From Rhizobium terricola (GTDB lineage Bacteria > Pseudomonadota > Alphaproteobacteria > Rhizobiales > Rhizobiaceae), in contig NZ_JABBGK010000011.1 of the NCBI RefSeq assembly GCF_012927355.1, positions 1 to 32,847 on the forward strand: DNA of 32,847 nucleotides, given 5' to 3'. Made by a program: the position numbers and the translations under genes. Under the pieces are notes generated by a model. It saw nothing but the letters and a program-made list of their open reading frames with translations. It made no database searches and was not told the DNA's origin. This document shows positions 1 through 7,757 of this stretch, piece by piece. Numbering within the stretch: the stretch's first letter is position 1; every line of letters starts with the position of its first letter.

Positions 1-323
1 ACGGCGGACGGAGACCCTTGCTCTCCCACGGGCTTGCTGTCCCAAAGGGAATTCGGTCTCCCATCCGCCACCGCAACCGGCATTACATAGCCGAATGCGC
101 CATTTGGGAAGTTACAAGGGGACGGCCGCGGCGGTGCCACTCGTTCCTTCTCCCCGTCAGAACGGGGAGAAGGTGCCGGCAGGCGGATGAGGGGCAGGTG
201 CTGAGGGATAGCGGCAGGCGGATGAGGAGTGGAGTGCCTACGAGGAGCGAAGGACCGCAAGACGCGGAGCCCTTTCATCCCGCCTCACCGTGCCGATGAA
301 CGACGGGACGAGACCCGTCGGCC
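1..323. other. Intergenic region without a convincing gene
   Basis: No reading frame here looks protein-like: the short open frames have no ribosome binding site and read through the palindromic repeat. The stretch holds the repeat at 146-227. It also holds a 7-bp inverted repeat (CGACGGG, 301-307, with CCCGTCG, 314-320) just beyond the 3' end of the minus-strand gene that stops at 324. That could be a weak terminator, but there is no T-run. Confidence 0.6.
146..227 (+). repeat. Palindromic intergenic repeat, copy 1 (RIME/REP-like)
   Basis: A perfect 12-bp stem, CCTTCTCCCCGT (146-157) with ACGGGGAGAAGG (162-173), is followed by a GC-rich tail with the words GGCAGGCGGATGAGG. Most of that tail occurs a second time at about 211-227. 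Positions 162-195 are identical, in inverse orientation, to 32685-32718, and the stem recurs at 2430-2456. Such palindromes are common between genes in rhizobia (RIME-like elements); assignment to that family is by resemblance only. Confidence 0.75.
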
Positions 324-611
324 TTACTTGTTCTGCAAGAGCCACATCTTGCCGGCCATGGTGATGCCATGGGCGGACTGGTCTGCGGCGCTGTCGCTGT
401 TCAGCACCTGCAGGAGCCCGTGTTCGCGCAGTTCGTTGACCGTGGCGGTCCTCACCGACTTGATCTTCTGCGGCCGCTCCTTGAAGCGGTCGGTCCGCGC
501 ATAGGTCACCTGGGCATTGAGATGCGTGAAGCTGTTGCCTTCGGCGGGAAAGAGGTCGCCGTCCTTGGCGAGTTTCAGTCCGCGGATCTGGACGGGGGTG
601 AGTTCGAGCAT
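324..611 (-). CDS. Hypothetical protein, 95 aa
   Basis: A small soluble protein of unknown function. It has no signal peptide, no membrane segment and no motif that I recognise. The sequence opens with LTPVQIRGLKLAKDGDLFP, is rich in charged residues in the middle, and ends in a hydrophobic stretch (GITMAGKMWLL). The ATG at 611 is preceded by AAGGA at a normal distance, which supports translation from there. The gene lies 49 bp downstream of the desaturase gene on the same strand, so the two are probably co-transcribed. Its biased codon use in frame, compared with the opposite strand, supports a real gene. No function is proposed. Confidence 0.7.
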   Translation of the reverse strand: MLELTPVQIRGLKLAKDGDLFPAEGNSFTHLNAQVTYARTDRFKERPQKIKSVRTATVNELREHGLLQVLNSDSAADQSAHGITMAGKMWLLQNK

Positions 612-660
612 GATAGGTCCTTGAAATAGTGTCTTGATGTAGGAAGCGCGGTGCGGCCGG

Positions 661-1704
661 TCAGGCGGCCATCGCGCGGTGTGCTTCGCGGAAGGAGAGG
701 AGCCGTCCGCGTTTTTCGTCCCAGACTGCGAGCTTCACGCAGGAAAGGCTGTCGCGGATCGTGATACGGCCGATCCCGGCGAGTTCCGGATGGTTGCGCA
801 GCACTTCCGGCAGGCGGTAATAGGGAATGCGGCTCGCCAGGTGATGGACGTGATGGATGCCGATGTTACCGGTCAGCCAGCGCAGCGCCAGCGGCAGGTC
901 GTAATGCGAGGCGCCGTGCAGGGCCGCCTTCGGGAACTGCCATTCCTCGCTCTTCGACCAGTGCGTTTCCTCGAACTGGTGCTGCACGTAGAACAGCCAG
1001 ATGCCGACGGCGCCGGCGATCAGCACGACCGGCAGATGGATGACGAGGAAAGGCACGAGACCGACGGCCCAGATCATCAGGGCGCAGACCACGGCGATCG
1101 AAAGATTGGTGCCCATGGTCGAGATCCACGGCATCGCGCCGTCCTTCATCATGCCGAAGGGAAGCCGCTGCTTGATGAGGAAGATGTAGGCCGGGCCGAT
1201 GCCGAACATCACGACCGGATGGCGATAGAGGCGGTAAGCGAGCCGGCCGCGCGGCGAAAGCGCCCGATACTCTTCGAGCGTCAGCGTGGTGATGTCGCCG
1301 ATGCCGCGCTCGTCGAGGTTTCCCGCCGAGGCGTGGTGGATCGCGTGCGCCCGCCGCCAGTAGCCGTAAGGAGTGAGCGTCAGGACGCCGATCAGCCGGC
1401 CGGTCCAGTCGTCGAGCCCGCGACGGGCAAAGAACGAGCCGTGGCCGCAATCGTGCTGGATCATGAACAGGCGCAGCAGGAAGATGCCGGCCGGAATGAT
1501 GGCGATGAGGCCGGGCCAGAAGCCGTTGACATAGGAGAGATAGGCGAGCGCCCAGAAGAGCATGAACGGCACCAGCGTCACGACCAGCTCGAAAACGCTG
1601 CGCTTCAGCCGCGGCTGGCGATAGCGCGCGAGGATCTTCAGCCACGCCGCGACATTGTCTTCGCCAGGAGTGGCGGGAGCACTGATGGAGACATTGACGT
1701 TCAT
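661..1704 (-). CDS. Membrane fatty acid desaturase (delta-12/omega-6 type)
   Basis: This is an integral-membrane di-iron desaturase that would introduce a double bond into membrane lipid acyl chains. The three histidine boxes of the family are all present: HDCGH at residues 84-88, HAIHH at 120-124 and HHVHH at 284-288. Hydrophobic segments lie around residues 40-80 and 195-240, giving the usual topology with the boxes on the cytoplasmic face. The length of 347 residues is normal for bacterial FA_desaturase proteins. The ATG at 1704 was chosen because the protein then begins shortly before the conserved region; the upstream Shine-Dalgarno is weak. The small gene at 324-611 follows 49 bp downstream. 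Position of the new double bond cannot be told from sequence alone. Confidence 0.9.
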   Translation of the reverse strand: MNVNVSISAPATPGEDNVAAWLKILARYRQPRLKRSVFELVVTLVPFMLFWALAYLSYVNGFWPGLIAIIPAGIFLLRLFMIQHDCGHGSFFARRGLDDWTGRLIGVLTLTPYGYWRRAHAIHHASAGNLDERGIGDITTLTLEEYRALSPRGRLAYRLYRHPVVMFGIGPAYIFLIKQRLPFGMMKDGAMPWISTMGTNLSIAVVCALMIWAVGLVPFLVIHLPVVLIAGAVGIWLFYVQHQFEETHWSKSEEWQFPKAALHGASHYDLPLALRWLTGNIGIHHVHHLASRIPYYRLPEVLRNHPELAGIGRITIRDSLSCVKLAVWDEKRGRLLSFREAHRAMAA

Positions 1705-1850
1705 GTTCGTAAGGTCCGATCCGTGGGGTCTGCTCAGATCCGTGGTGAGACGGTCGCCCCGGCAGGGCTCTTACCGCCGCAGGCGGGCGCATCCGTGCCG
1801 GGCTTTTCGTCGCGGCCGCGGTGTCGGCGTCCGACCGGTTCCGCGGATGC

Positions 1851-1878
1851 AAAAAAGGCCAGACATTCGCCTGGCCTT
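1851..1878 (-). terminator. Rho-independent terminator of the cold-shock gene
   Basis: Read on the minus strand, AAGGCCAG (1878-1871) pairs with CTGGCCTT (1862-1855) around an 8-nt loop, and the T-run (plus-strand A at 1851-1856) follows directly. It lies 55 bp beyond the stop of the cold-shock gene. Confidence 0.8.
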
Positions 1879-1932
1879 CTCGGCGCATTCACCTGCCATG
1901 CCGGAAGATCCGGGTCATGGCCGGTCGAAGCC

Positions 1933-2142
1933 TCAGGCGGCCTGCAGCTGGCCGGCGGACATCTTGCCCGACTTGCGGTCGCGTTCCAGCTCGAAGCTGA
2001 CCTTCTGGCCTTCGACCAGATCGCTCATGCCGGCGCGCTGTACGGCCGAGATGTGGACGAAGACGTCTGCTTCGCCGTTGTCCGGCTGGATGAAGCCGAA
2101 GCCCTTGGTGGTGTTGAACCATTTTACGGTGCCGGTGGTCAT
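1933..2142 (-). CDS. Cold-shock protein (CspA family), 69 aa
   Basis: A single cold-shock domain of 69 residues, the typical length of bacterial CspA-type RNA chaperones, which bind single-stranded RNA and melt secondary structure. RNP1 is visible as KGFGFI (about residues 13-18) and RNP2 as VFVHIS (about 27-32). The start at 2142 (MTTGTVKWFN) is the family start; the open frame extends further upstream only because the leader happens to lack stops. The gene is monocistronic, with a promoter at 2277-2306, a leader of roughly 130 nt and a terminator at 1851-1878. A long leader is typical of cold-inducible csp genes, so temperature control is plausible. Several paralogues are usual in rhizobia, so no specific symbol is given. 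Confidence 0.95.
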   Translation of the reverse strand: MTTGTVKWFNTTKGFGFIQPDNGEADVFVHISAVQRAGMSDLVEGQKVSFELERDRKSGKMSAGQLQAA

Positions 2143-2276
2143 GAAAAACCCTTTCTTGGCAAGATTGACTGCCGCCGGGCGACGCACGGCGGTTGTTTCG
2201 ACTTTTGAGAGAGGGAAGTTCGTCCAGAGGCGCGGGGCGCCATAAACAACTATCGGCAAACAAGCATCGATGAGCG

Positions 2277-2306
2277 TAGATACACATCCCATGGGCCTCT
2301 TGTCAA
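2277..2306 (-). promoter_or_regulatory. Sigma-70-type promoter of the cold-shock gene
   Basis: On the minus strand, TTGACA (2306-2301) is separated by 18 nt from TATCTA (2282-2277). The spacing and both hexamers are close to consensus. Transcription would begin near 2270, leaving a leader of about 130 nt before the ATG at 2142. Confidence 0.65.
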
Positions 2307-2596
2307 CTTATTGTTTGTGTTCTTTTTATGTGCGCCCAGGAGTTGAATTCGCAATTGTGAAAATGCCAAGGCGTGGTTGTGCCGAGCGTCGCAGCGGAGG
2401 AGGGAATGGCCGGGGCGGTGCCGCTTGTTCCTTCTCCCCGTAAGACGGGGAGAAGGTGCCGCCCCTTCGACTGGCTCAGGAGGCGAATGAGAGGCAAGTG
2501 CCGGATGACCGACCGCCACCGGTCAACGAAGGCTGCCCGGTGAGCCGATCATGGCGGCGCCGGGGGAGGGGAATGCGCAGAAAGGCGTGGCGGCCC
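2307..2596. other. Intergenic region with palindromic repeat
   Basis: There is no gene here that I can support. The stretch lies between the cold-shock promoter and the end of the HerA-like gene. It starts with an AT-rich part around 2310-2360 and then holds the second copy of the palindromic repeat (2430-2456). Confidence 0.5.
2430..2456 (+). repeat. Palindromic intergenic repeat, copy 2
   Basis: A perfect 12-bp stem, CCTTCTCCCCGT (2430-2441) with ACGGGGAGAAGG (2445-2456), identical in both arms to copy 1 at 146-173. The sequence after the stem diverges from copy 1 after GTGCC and picks up only a shortened GGCGAATGAG-like tail, so this copy is mosaic or decayed. Confidence 0.75.
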
Positions 2597-4162
2597 TTAC
2601 CGCCTGAGGCTGCCGAGAATGCCGCGCACCAGGGCCCGGCCGACCGAGGTCGCGACGGAACGCGCCGCACTCTTCATTGCCGCCTCGATCACCGTCTCGC
2701 GCTGGTAGCCGGAGCTCTTGCGCGCCGTGGTCTTGGTCTGGCGGTCGTCATCCTCGGCCTCCGTGCCGAAGCCCGGCAGCGACCAGCGGCCGGCCGCACT
2801 GTTGTCTTCGCCCGCCTTCTGCTCCTCGGCGCGGCGCGCGGCTTCCGCTTCCGCCGCCTTGCGGGCGCGCTCGGTGAGGATCTCGAAGGCCGATTCCCGG
2901 TCGAGGTCCTTGTCGTAGAGGCCGGCGACCGGGCTCACATTGATGACCGCCTGGCGCTCGCCGTCCGAAAGCGGCCCGACGCGTCCCGACGGCGGACGCA
3001 CCAGCGTGCGTTCGACGATCGACGGTGCGCCCTTGCCCTCGAGCGTCGAGATCAGCGCCTCGCCGGTGCCGAGCGTGGTGATCGCGGTGGCGCAGTCGAA
3101 AGCGGGGTTGGGGCGGAAGGTGTCGGCGGCGGTCTTCACCGCCTTCTGCTCGCGCGGCGTATAGGCGCGCAGCGCATGCTGCACGCGGTTGCCGAGCTGG
3201 GCGAGCACGGTTTCGGGAACGTCGAGCGGGTTCTGCGTGACGAAATAGACGCCCACACCCTTAGAGCGGATCAGCCGCACCACCTGCTCGACGCGCTCGA
3301 CCAGAACCTTCGGCGCGTCGTTGAACAGCAGATGCGCCTCGTCGAAGAAGAACACCAGCTTCGGCTTGTCGGGATCGCCCACCTCCGGCAGTTCCTCGAA
3401 CAGCTCCGAGAGCATCCACAGCAGGAAGGTCGCATAAAGCCGCGGGTTCATCATCAGCTTGTCGGCGGCGAGCACCGAGATCGCGCCGCGCCCGTCATTG
3501 GTGGTGCGCATGATGTCGGAGATCTTCAGCGCCGGCTCGCCGAAGAAGTTTTCCGCCCCCTGCTGCTCCAGCACCAGCAGCCCGCGCTGCAGCGAGCCGA
3601 CCGACGACTTGGAGATCAGGCCGAACTGGTTGGAGAGTTCTGTGGCATGCTCGCCCATGTAGTTGAGCAGCGCCTGCAGGTCTTTGAGGTCCATCAGCGC
3701 CAGCCCGCCCTGGTCGGCGATCTTGAAGGCGATGTTCAACACGCCTTCCTGCGCCTCGGACGCATCCATCAGCCGGGCGAGCAGCAGCGGGCCCATCTCG
3801 GCGATGGTGGTGCGCACCCGGTGGCCCTTCTCGCCGTAGAGATCCCAGAAGATCACCGGGAATTCCTGGAAGGCAAAGTCGCTGAAACCGATCTGCTCGG
3901 CCCGCTTCGTCACCCAGTCCTTGGCCTCGCCCATCGCGGCGATGCCGGACAGGTCGCCCTTGATGTCGGCGGCGAAGACAGGCACGCCGGCATTGGAAAA
4001 GCTTTCCGCCAGCACCTGCAGCGTCACCGTCTTGCCGGTGCCGGTCGCACCCGTGACGAGGCCGTGGCGGTTGCCGAACCTGAGGTCGAGATATTCGCCC
4101 TTGTTGAGGCTGTCGTCCGGATTGCGGCTGGTGCCGATATAGAGTTTCCCGTCCTCAAGCAT
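2597..4162 (-). CDS. HerA-like DUF853 ATPase (YjgR family)
   Basis: A 521-residue P-loop ATPase of the HerA/FtsK-like superfamily, DUF853 branch (E. coli YjgR). Walker A is GATGTGKT at residues 38-45 and Walker B is KLVFFFDEAH, with the acidic pair D274-E275. Between them are the conserved stretches of the family, such as FPVIFWDLYG (about 101-110) and the DKLMMNPRLYATFLLWMLSE region. The C-terminal 100 residues are charged and Ala/Glu-rich (about 425-445), probably a linker, followed by a short basic tail. The protein is usually annotated as a helicase, but its cellular role is not established. It is transcribed alone, divergent from the small gene at 4389. The ATG at 4162 gives the expected N-terminus (MLEDGKLYIGTS). 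Confidence 0.9.
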   Translation of the reverse strand: MLEDGKLYIGTSRNPDDSLNKGEYLDLRFGNRHGLVTGATGTGKTVTLQVLAESFSNAGVPVFAADIKGDLSGIAAMGEAKDWVTKRAEQIGFSDFAFQEFPVIFWDLYGEKGHRVRTTIAEMGPLLLARLMDASEAQEGVLNIAFKIADQGGLALMDLKDLQALLNYMGEHATELSNQFGLISKSSVGSLQRGLLVLEQQGAENFFGEPALKISDIMRTTNDGRGAISVLAADKLMMNPRLYATFLLWMLSELFEELPEVGDPDKPKLVFFFDEAHLLFNDAPKVLVERVEQVVRLIRSKGVGVYFVTQNPLDVPETVLAQLGNRVQHALRAYTPREQKAVKTAADTFRPNPAFDCATAITTLGTGEALISTLEGKGAPSIVERTLVRPPSGRVGPLSDGERQAVINVSPVAGLYDKDLDRESAFEILTERARKAAEAEAARRAEEQKAGEDNSAAGRWSLPGFGTEAEDDDRQTKTTARKSSGYQRETVIEAAMKSAARSVATSVGRALVRGILGSLRR

Positions 4163-4351
4163 GCCTCTTCTTCCCCGGTTGCTTCGGCGCTACGGCGGCA
4201 TTTCTTGCGCCGCAAGGCCTTCATCGATTCATCACCTTGCCCTTATAAGGATAGTGTGAAACATCGACAACAGCGCTGCCAACCGGCCGGTCGGGGAAAA
4301 CAGCGGATCGCCCGTCTCGGGCGCTTGAGTTCGCCGGACAGTTCAATTACT

Positions 4352-4367
4352 TTGACGTCAACGTCAA
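4352..4367. promoter_or_regulatory. Palindrome upstream of the 4389 gene, possible operator
   Basis: TTGACGT (4352-4358), CA, ACGTCAA (4361-4367): a perfect 7-bp inverted repeat 21 bp before the ATG at 4389, in the divergent region between that gene and the DUF853 gene. It is a plausible binding site for a dimeric regulator. The TTGACG could equally serve as a -35 element, but no good -10 follows at the right distance before the start codon. Confidence 0.4.
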
Positions 4368-4388
4368 TCTTTGCCCAGGAGCAAGACC

Positions 4389-4778
4389 ATGAGTGATCTC
4401 GTAAACCGCATCGCCGACAGTGTCGGCATCGAGCAGGAAACCGCTGAAAAGGCCCTCGGCATGATGCTCGGCTTCCTCCAGCGCGAAGCGGCCGACGGCC
4501 CGGTCGCCAAGATGATCGAAGCCATCCCCGGCGCGCTGGACCTCGTGGCCAAGCACAACGGCGAAGGCGAAGGCAAGGGCCTCCTCGGCGGCCTGATGAG
4601 CGCGCTCGGCGGCGGCGGCATCATGGGCCTCGGCCAGCAGCTGATGTCCCAGGGCCTCGGCATGGGTGAAATCTCCAAGCTCGCCAAGGAAACCATCGCG
4701 GTCGCCCGCGAATATGCCGGCGACGAAGTCGTCGACGAAGTCGTCGCCTCGGTTCCGGGCTTGAGCCAGTTCGTCTGA
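4389..4778 (+). CDS. Small helical protein of unknown function, 129 aa
   Basis: A cytosolic-looking protein with three parts: an N-terminal helical half (MSDLVNRIADSVGIEQETAE), a glycine-rich middle (about residues 60-80, containing GLLGGLMSALGGGG), and a helical C-terminus with the repeated acidic VVDEVVASV motif. The pattern resembles small DUF2267/DUF2780-like proteins of proteobacteria, an assignment by general resemblance only. The ATG at 4389 is preceded by AGGAGC (about 4377-4382), so it is preferred to the TTG at 4371. The gene is monocistronic, with a palindrome upstream (4352-4367) and a strong terminator at 4811-4841. I do not propose a function. Confidence 0.8.
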   Translation: MSDLVNRIADSVGIEQETAEKALGMMLGFLQREAADGPVAKMIEAIPGALDLVAKHNGEGEGKGLLGGLMSALGGGGIMGLGQQLMSQGLGMGEISKLAKETIAVAREYAGDEVVDEVVASVPGLSQFV

Positions 4779-4810
4779 GCGACACCGGGACAAACGGATT
4801 TTTGCAAAGA

Positions 4811-4841
4811 AAAGCCGCCGGGGCGACCCGGCGGTTTTTTT
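4811..4841 (+). terminator. Rho-independent terminator with GNRA loop
   Basis: CCGCCGGG (4815-4822) pairs with CCCGGCGG (4827-4834) around the tetraloop GCGA, followed by seven T (4835-4841). It is 33 bp after the stop at 4778 and marks the boundary before the lower-GC helicase-nuclease gene. Confidence 0.9.
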
Positions 4842-4928
4842 GTGTCTGGGGGAGGGGGCGATTGGCGAGACAGTTTTGCGCCAATTACAGTCACGAAAGC
4901 GTGGCCTACCGATCTGGATAACAGCGCT

Positions 4929-7463
4929 TCACTTTTTGAGGCTCTTGAGTGGGGTCTTGGCCAACGATCTGGACCAGCCCGAAGGTTGCCATTCGGAAAG
5001 TTCTCCAATCTCCTTCAAGATTGTCCACCTTTCAATTACTATTCTACCCCTCGTATCATCGATCTTCGCGGCAAACTCCGTCATCCGAGCCGCCAGCGCC
5101 GTCGTCTCGACGAGAAAGATTTCGTCCGAGGGACTTGCTTCGGATTTGCAGACGCCGGGCGGACCAACGATCAGTACCCCCTCCCAGGCCTTCTCGCCTT
5201 CATTGTCCTTGAGCCACTGGATATGGTTTAAGGACTGGCCAACCTCGCTCTTACTGTACTCGGCAGGGGCGTTCTTTTCCGTCTTAAGCTCGAATGCCAC
5301 GCAGCCGGCGGAATCGGGGTCCATCCATATGACATCGGGGCCTTTGCCCCATTCGTTGTCAGGTCTAGACGCATCAAATCCTAGAAGCTCCCCGTACAGC
5401 CTGACCGCTTCCTCCTTGGCGTTGGAGGTCGCGCTCTTGTCGAGCAGTATCCTGGCTTGTTGCTTGAGCTTCCAAACCAAGTCACCGAGTGCCTGGGGTC
5501 CATGGTGGTTTGTCGCGAGCAAGACTCTCTGAAGAGCCGTTTTTGCGCCTTCGGCCACGGCCTTGACGTCGGCATCGTTGCGGAAGGGAACGTTCAGCCA
5601 CGCGGACAGTCGGGATCGAGCCTTCTTGTAGTGCGCACTCGCTGTTTCATTGTCACCCGCGTTTTCGTAAGTCGCGCCGAGCCAAACCGAGTACCAACCA
5701 GCCAACTTAGCATCAGCCATGGCGGTGGCGTCGAGAGCATCGAGCAAGGCCTTCCGAGCTCCTTCGACGTCGCCTTGCCACATCTTGGTCATAAACTCGC
5801 ACTCGGCCACGGCGGACGTGGCCAACTGCGCCTCGCGCTCCTTAACCTTTGCTAGAGCGTCCTCTGACACCTCAAGTCCGTCCACGGTTTCCCGATAGAA
5901 CTGTAGCCATCCAGCATCACGGGAGATGACCTGCGATATCAGAGAAGCGATCGCCTCTGGATCGCCCTTGTCCATGCCCTCTTGGACTGTCTGGCCGAGG
6001 ATAACTTGTTTTCTGATCAGTGGTGGAAGCAGGGCAACGTTGCGTTCGGTCTTGAGCCAAACATTGAGGTCGCCTCCTTGTATGAGGAACGCCCCATAGT
6101 CGCTTCTGCCCCGGTTGATGCGGCCAAGCAGCTGCGTGATCCGCCCGGCCATCTTGGTAGAGAAGAGGTTGCTGAGCGATAGGTGCTGAAACAGGTACTG
6201 GTCCATCAGGCTGGTGCCGGACGGAGCCCCGTCGATGAGCATCACCCGGCACGTGTCCTGAGGAAGATCGATGCCGTCAATACGCGACACCAAGATGAAC
6301 GCGCCAGACGACGCCTTCCTAAAGTTTTGGAGCTCGGCCGAGAAATTCGCCTTGGCGGGTGGAGTGCCGATGTGTTTCCACGCTTGCGCTTTAGGATAGG
6401 ACGGAACGGACACTAGTAGCTTGTTCTTCTTTAGAACCTCGGCCGCGACCTCCTTCTTGTCGGGCTTGTCTTTGAAGAGACTGCTAAGGAGGATCAGCCG
6501 CTCACCGTTGCCCGCGTCGTTGTCGGGAGCGATCTGATTTGTGATCCTTCGACCGAAGCCGCGGACGAAGTCGGTCTCAAACTCCAAGGTCGCCGACAGG
6601 TACACACGTCGCACGCCTTTTCCGAGGAAGTCGTAAACGCCCGTGGGAATGAACGGCGGGGTGATCTCAATGGCATTTGACGAAATCAAGATGGCGCAGT
6701 TCCCAATGTTTTCCCAGAGCCTTAGGGTCGGGAAGAACAGGTCGCTTTTTCTCCAATCATTGACCCTCTTAATGGCTTCGAGGATTTGGTCTCTGCATCT
6801 ATACGCGGTGGCGGGTGGGCACATTGTCACCTGCGCGCCGTGCTGTTCGAGGACTGCGCCGAGTTGCGGTCCTTTGTTAAGCTTCTCGAATTCAGGCCGA
6901 ACCATTGCGATGATGTCCGAGAAGAGCGTCGGATACGTCTCCTTGGAAATCGACAAGGTGAATGCATCCCTAATCATGCGCTCAGCGACGTGGGCGTCGT
7001 CGAAAATGACCCCCGCAGGCGACTTCTCCTTGCTGAAGGTAGAATTCGCGGTGAACAGGGCCTGATAGGTCGTGATGCAAAACGCCTTTCCCGTCTCGAA
7101 CCGATCATCGGAGAAATTCCCGTGTGCACGGGTGGTGTAAGGTATCCCTAGGCGGTCGCATTCCCGCGCGGTTTGCTCCACGAGATCGATGGTGCTGCAT
7201 GCAAAAACAATAGGGCCGATTTGCTCATTAACCAGACTCTGGGCGATCAACACGCCGACGATGGATTTTCCGGCGCCCGTGTTGAGCAGTACGGCATTGT
7301 CGTGCTTGTCGCGCGCTGAATGCCAGCGCTGCAATGCTTCAGCCTGTCCCTTCCATAGATCATTGGGGGCGTTACTGAGGTTCGGCGTTCTGGCGAAAAT
7401 CTCAATTGGATCAGTCGGAGCCGAGTTGGCTTTGGGGCGAGACAGTTTATTGAAGTCAATCAT
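4929..7463 (-). CDS. SF2 helicase fused to a C-terminal PD-(D/E)XK nuclease domain
   Basis: An 844-residue multidomain protein. Residues 35-460 form an SF2 helicase core: Walker A NTGAGKS (61-67), motif II DDAH (155-158, in VIFDDAH), motif III SAT (290-292), a motif V-like SRIDGIDLP (393-401, reminiscent of the XPD/Rad3 DGIDLP) and motif VI QLLGRINRG (444-452). Residues 540-670 are helical with TPR-like spacing (for example AGWYSVWLGATYENAGDNETASAHYKKA). Residues 690-790 carry a PD-(D/E)XK signature: GPD (708-710), then FELK (724-727, E725-x-K727) and a downstream Gln at 743 in a predicted helix. That combination fits a DNA nuclease domain. The gene stands alone, with visibly lower GC than its neighbours. 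It is probably a transferred defence-type gene, but this is inference. The ATG at 7463 follows GAGAGGAAACGCC. Confidence 0.8.
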   Translation of the reverse strand: MIDFNKLSRPKANSAPTDPIEIFARTPNLSNAPNDLWKGQAEALQRWHSARDKHDNAVLLNTGAGKSIVGVLIAQSLVNEQIGPIVFACSTIDLVEQTARECDRLGIPYTTRAHGNFSDDRFETGKAFCITTYQALFTANSTFSKEKSPAGVIFDDAHVAERMIRDAFTLSISKETYPTLFSDIIAMVRPEFEKLNKGPQLGAVLEQHGAQVTMCPPATAYRCRDQILEAIKRVNDWRKSDLFFPTLRLWENIGNCAILISSNAIEITPPFIPTGVYDFLGKGVRRVYLSATLEFETDFVRGFGRRITNQIAPDNDAGNGERLILLSSLFKDKPDKKEVAAEVLKKNKLLVSVPSYPKAQAWKHIGTPPAKANFSAELQNFRKASSGAFILVSRIDGIDLPQDTCRVMLIDGAPSGTSLMDQYLFQHLSLSNLFSTKMAGRITQLLGRINRGRSDYGAFLIQGGDLNVWLKTERNVALLPPLIRKQVILGQTVQEGMDKGDPEAIASLISQVISRDAGWLQFYRETVDGLEVSEDALAKVKEREAQLATSAVAECEFMTKMWQGDVEGARKALLDALDATAMADAKLAGWYSVWLGATYENAGDNETASAHYKKARSRLSAWLNVPFRNDADVKAVAEGAKTALQRVLLATNHHGPQALGDLVWKLKQQARILLDKSATSNAKEEAVRLYGELLGFDASRPDNEWGKGPDVIWMDPDSAGCVAFELKTEKNAPAEYSKSEVGQSLNHIQWLKDNEGEKAWEGVLIVGPPGVCKSEASPSDEIFLVETTALAARMTEFAAKIDDTRGRIVIERWTILKEIGELSEWQPSGWSRSLAKTPLKSLKK

Positions 7464-7671
7464 GGCGTTTCCTCTCTCGTCCTGCCTATCTCAAACTCAT
7501 GATACAATGTTAACGGATTCTGCGCCCCTTATACAACTTTGAAATGTGTTGCCTCCTGTAGGCGCTGGGTTCCGCCCTATCCTTAATCTCAAATCATACC
7601 TCGAAGTCTGCTTTCGCGCCGATTGTCCATTCGCGAACAGTCTGTTGCCCGTCTCACCTCGGTAGTCAAAT

Positions 7672-7711
7672 TTGGACAGCTCCCCCACCCCCACTACACT
7701 ATCTACACTGG
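7672..7711 (+). promoter_or_regulatory. Promoter of the HxlR regulator gene
   Basis: TTGGAC (7672-7677) lies 17 nt before TACACT (7695-7700). CTACACT is directly repeated at 7694-7700 and 7703-7709. The second copy is part of TCTACACTGG (7702-7711), a decamer that recurs exactly at 8587-8596 in front of the methyltransferase gene, suggesting shared control. The remainder of the 294-bp gap 7464-7757 is AT-richer and must also hold the divergent helicase promoter, which I could not assign with confidence. Confidence 0.5.
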
Positions 7712-7757
7712 ACGCCCGTCCGGCCCGGTCGCATAATCGCTGGCCGGAGGACCTGTG

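Noticed and set aside
146..173. Hairpin as a transcription terminator or CRISPR repeat
   Set aside because: The same palindrome recurs at two other intergenic sites without T-runs and without regular spacers, so it is a dispersed repeat.
18..504. Small plus-strand open frames at the window start
   Set aside because: They run through the palindromic repeat and oppose the gene at 324-611, with no start signals.
679..2208. Long open frame on the plus strand opposite the desaturase and cold-shock genes
   Set aside because: It is antisense to clear genes, has no ribosome binding site and an Arg/Ala/Asp-rich composition typical of high-GC shadow frames.
2456..4396. Very long plus-strand frame opposite the HerA-like gene
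   Set aside because: Antisense shadow of a gene with intact Walker motifs; low-complexity composition and no recognisable domain.
4861..4885. ATTGGCG/CGCCAAT hairpin downstream of the helicase gene as its terminator or an attachment site
   Set aside because: 7-bp arms with an 11-nt loop and no T-run; no matching copy was found on the other side of the gene.
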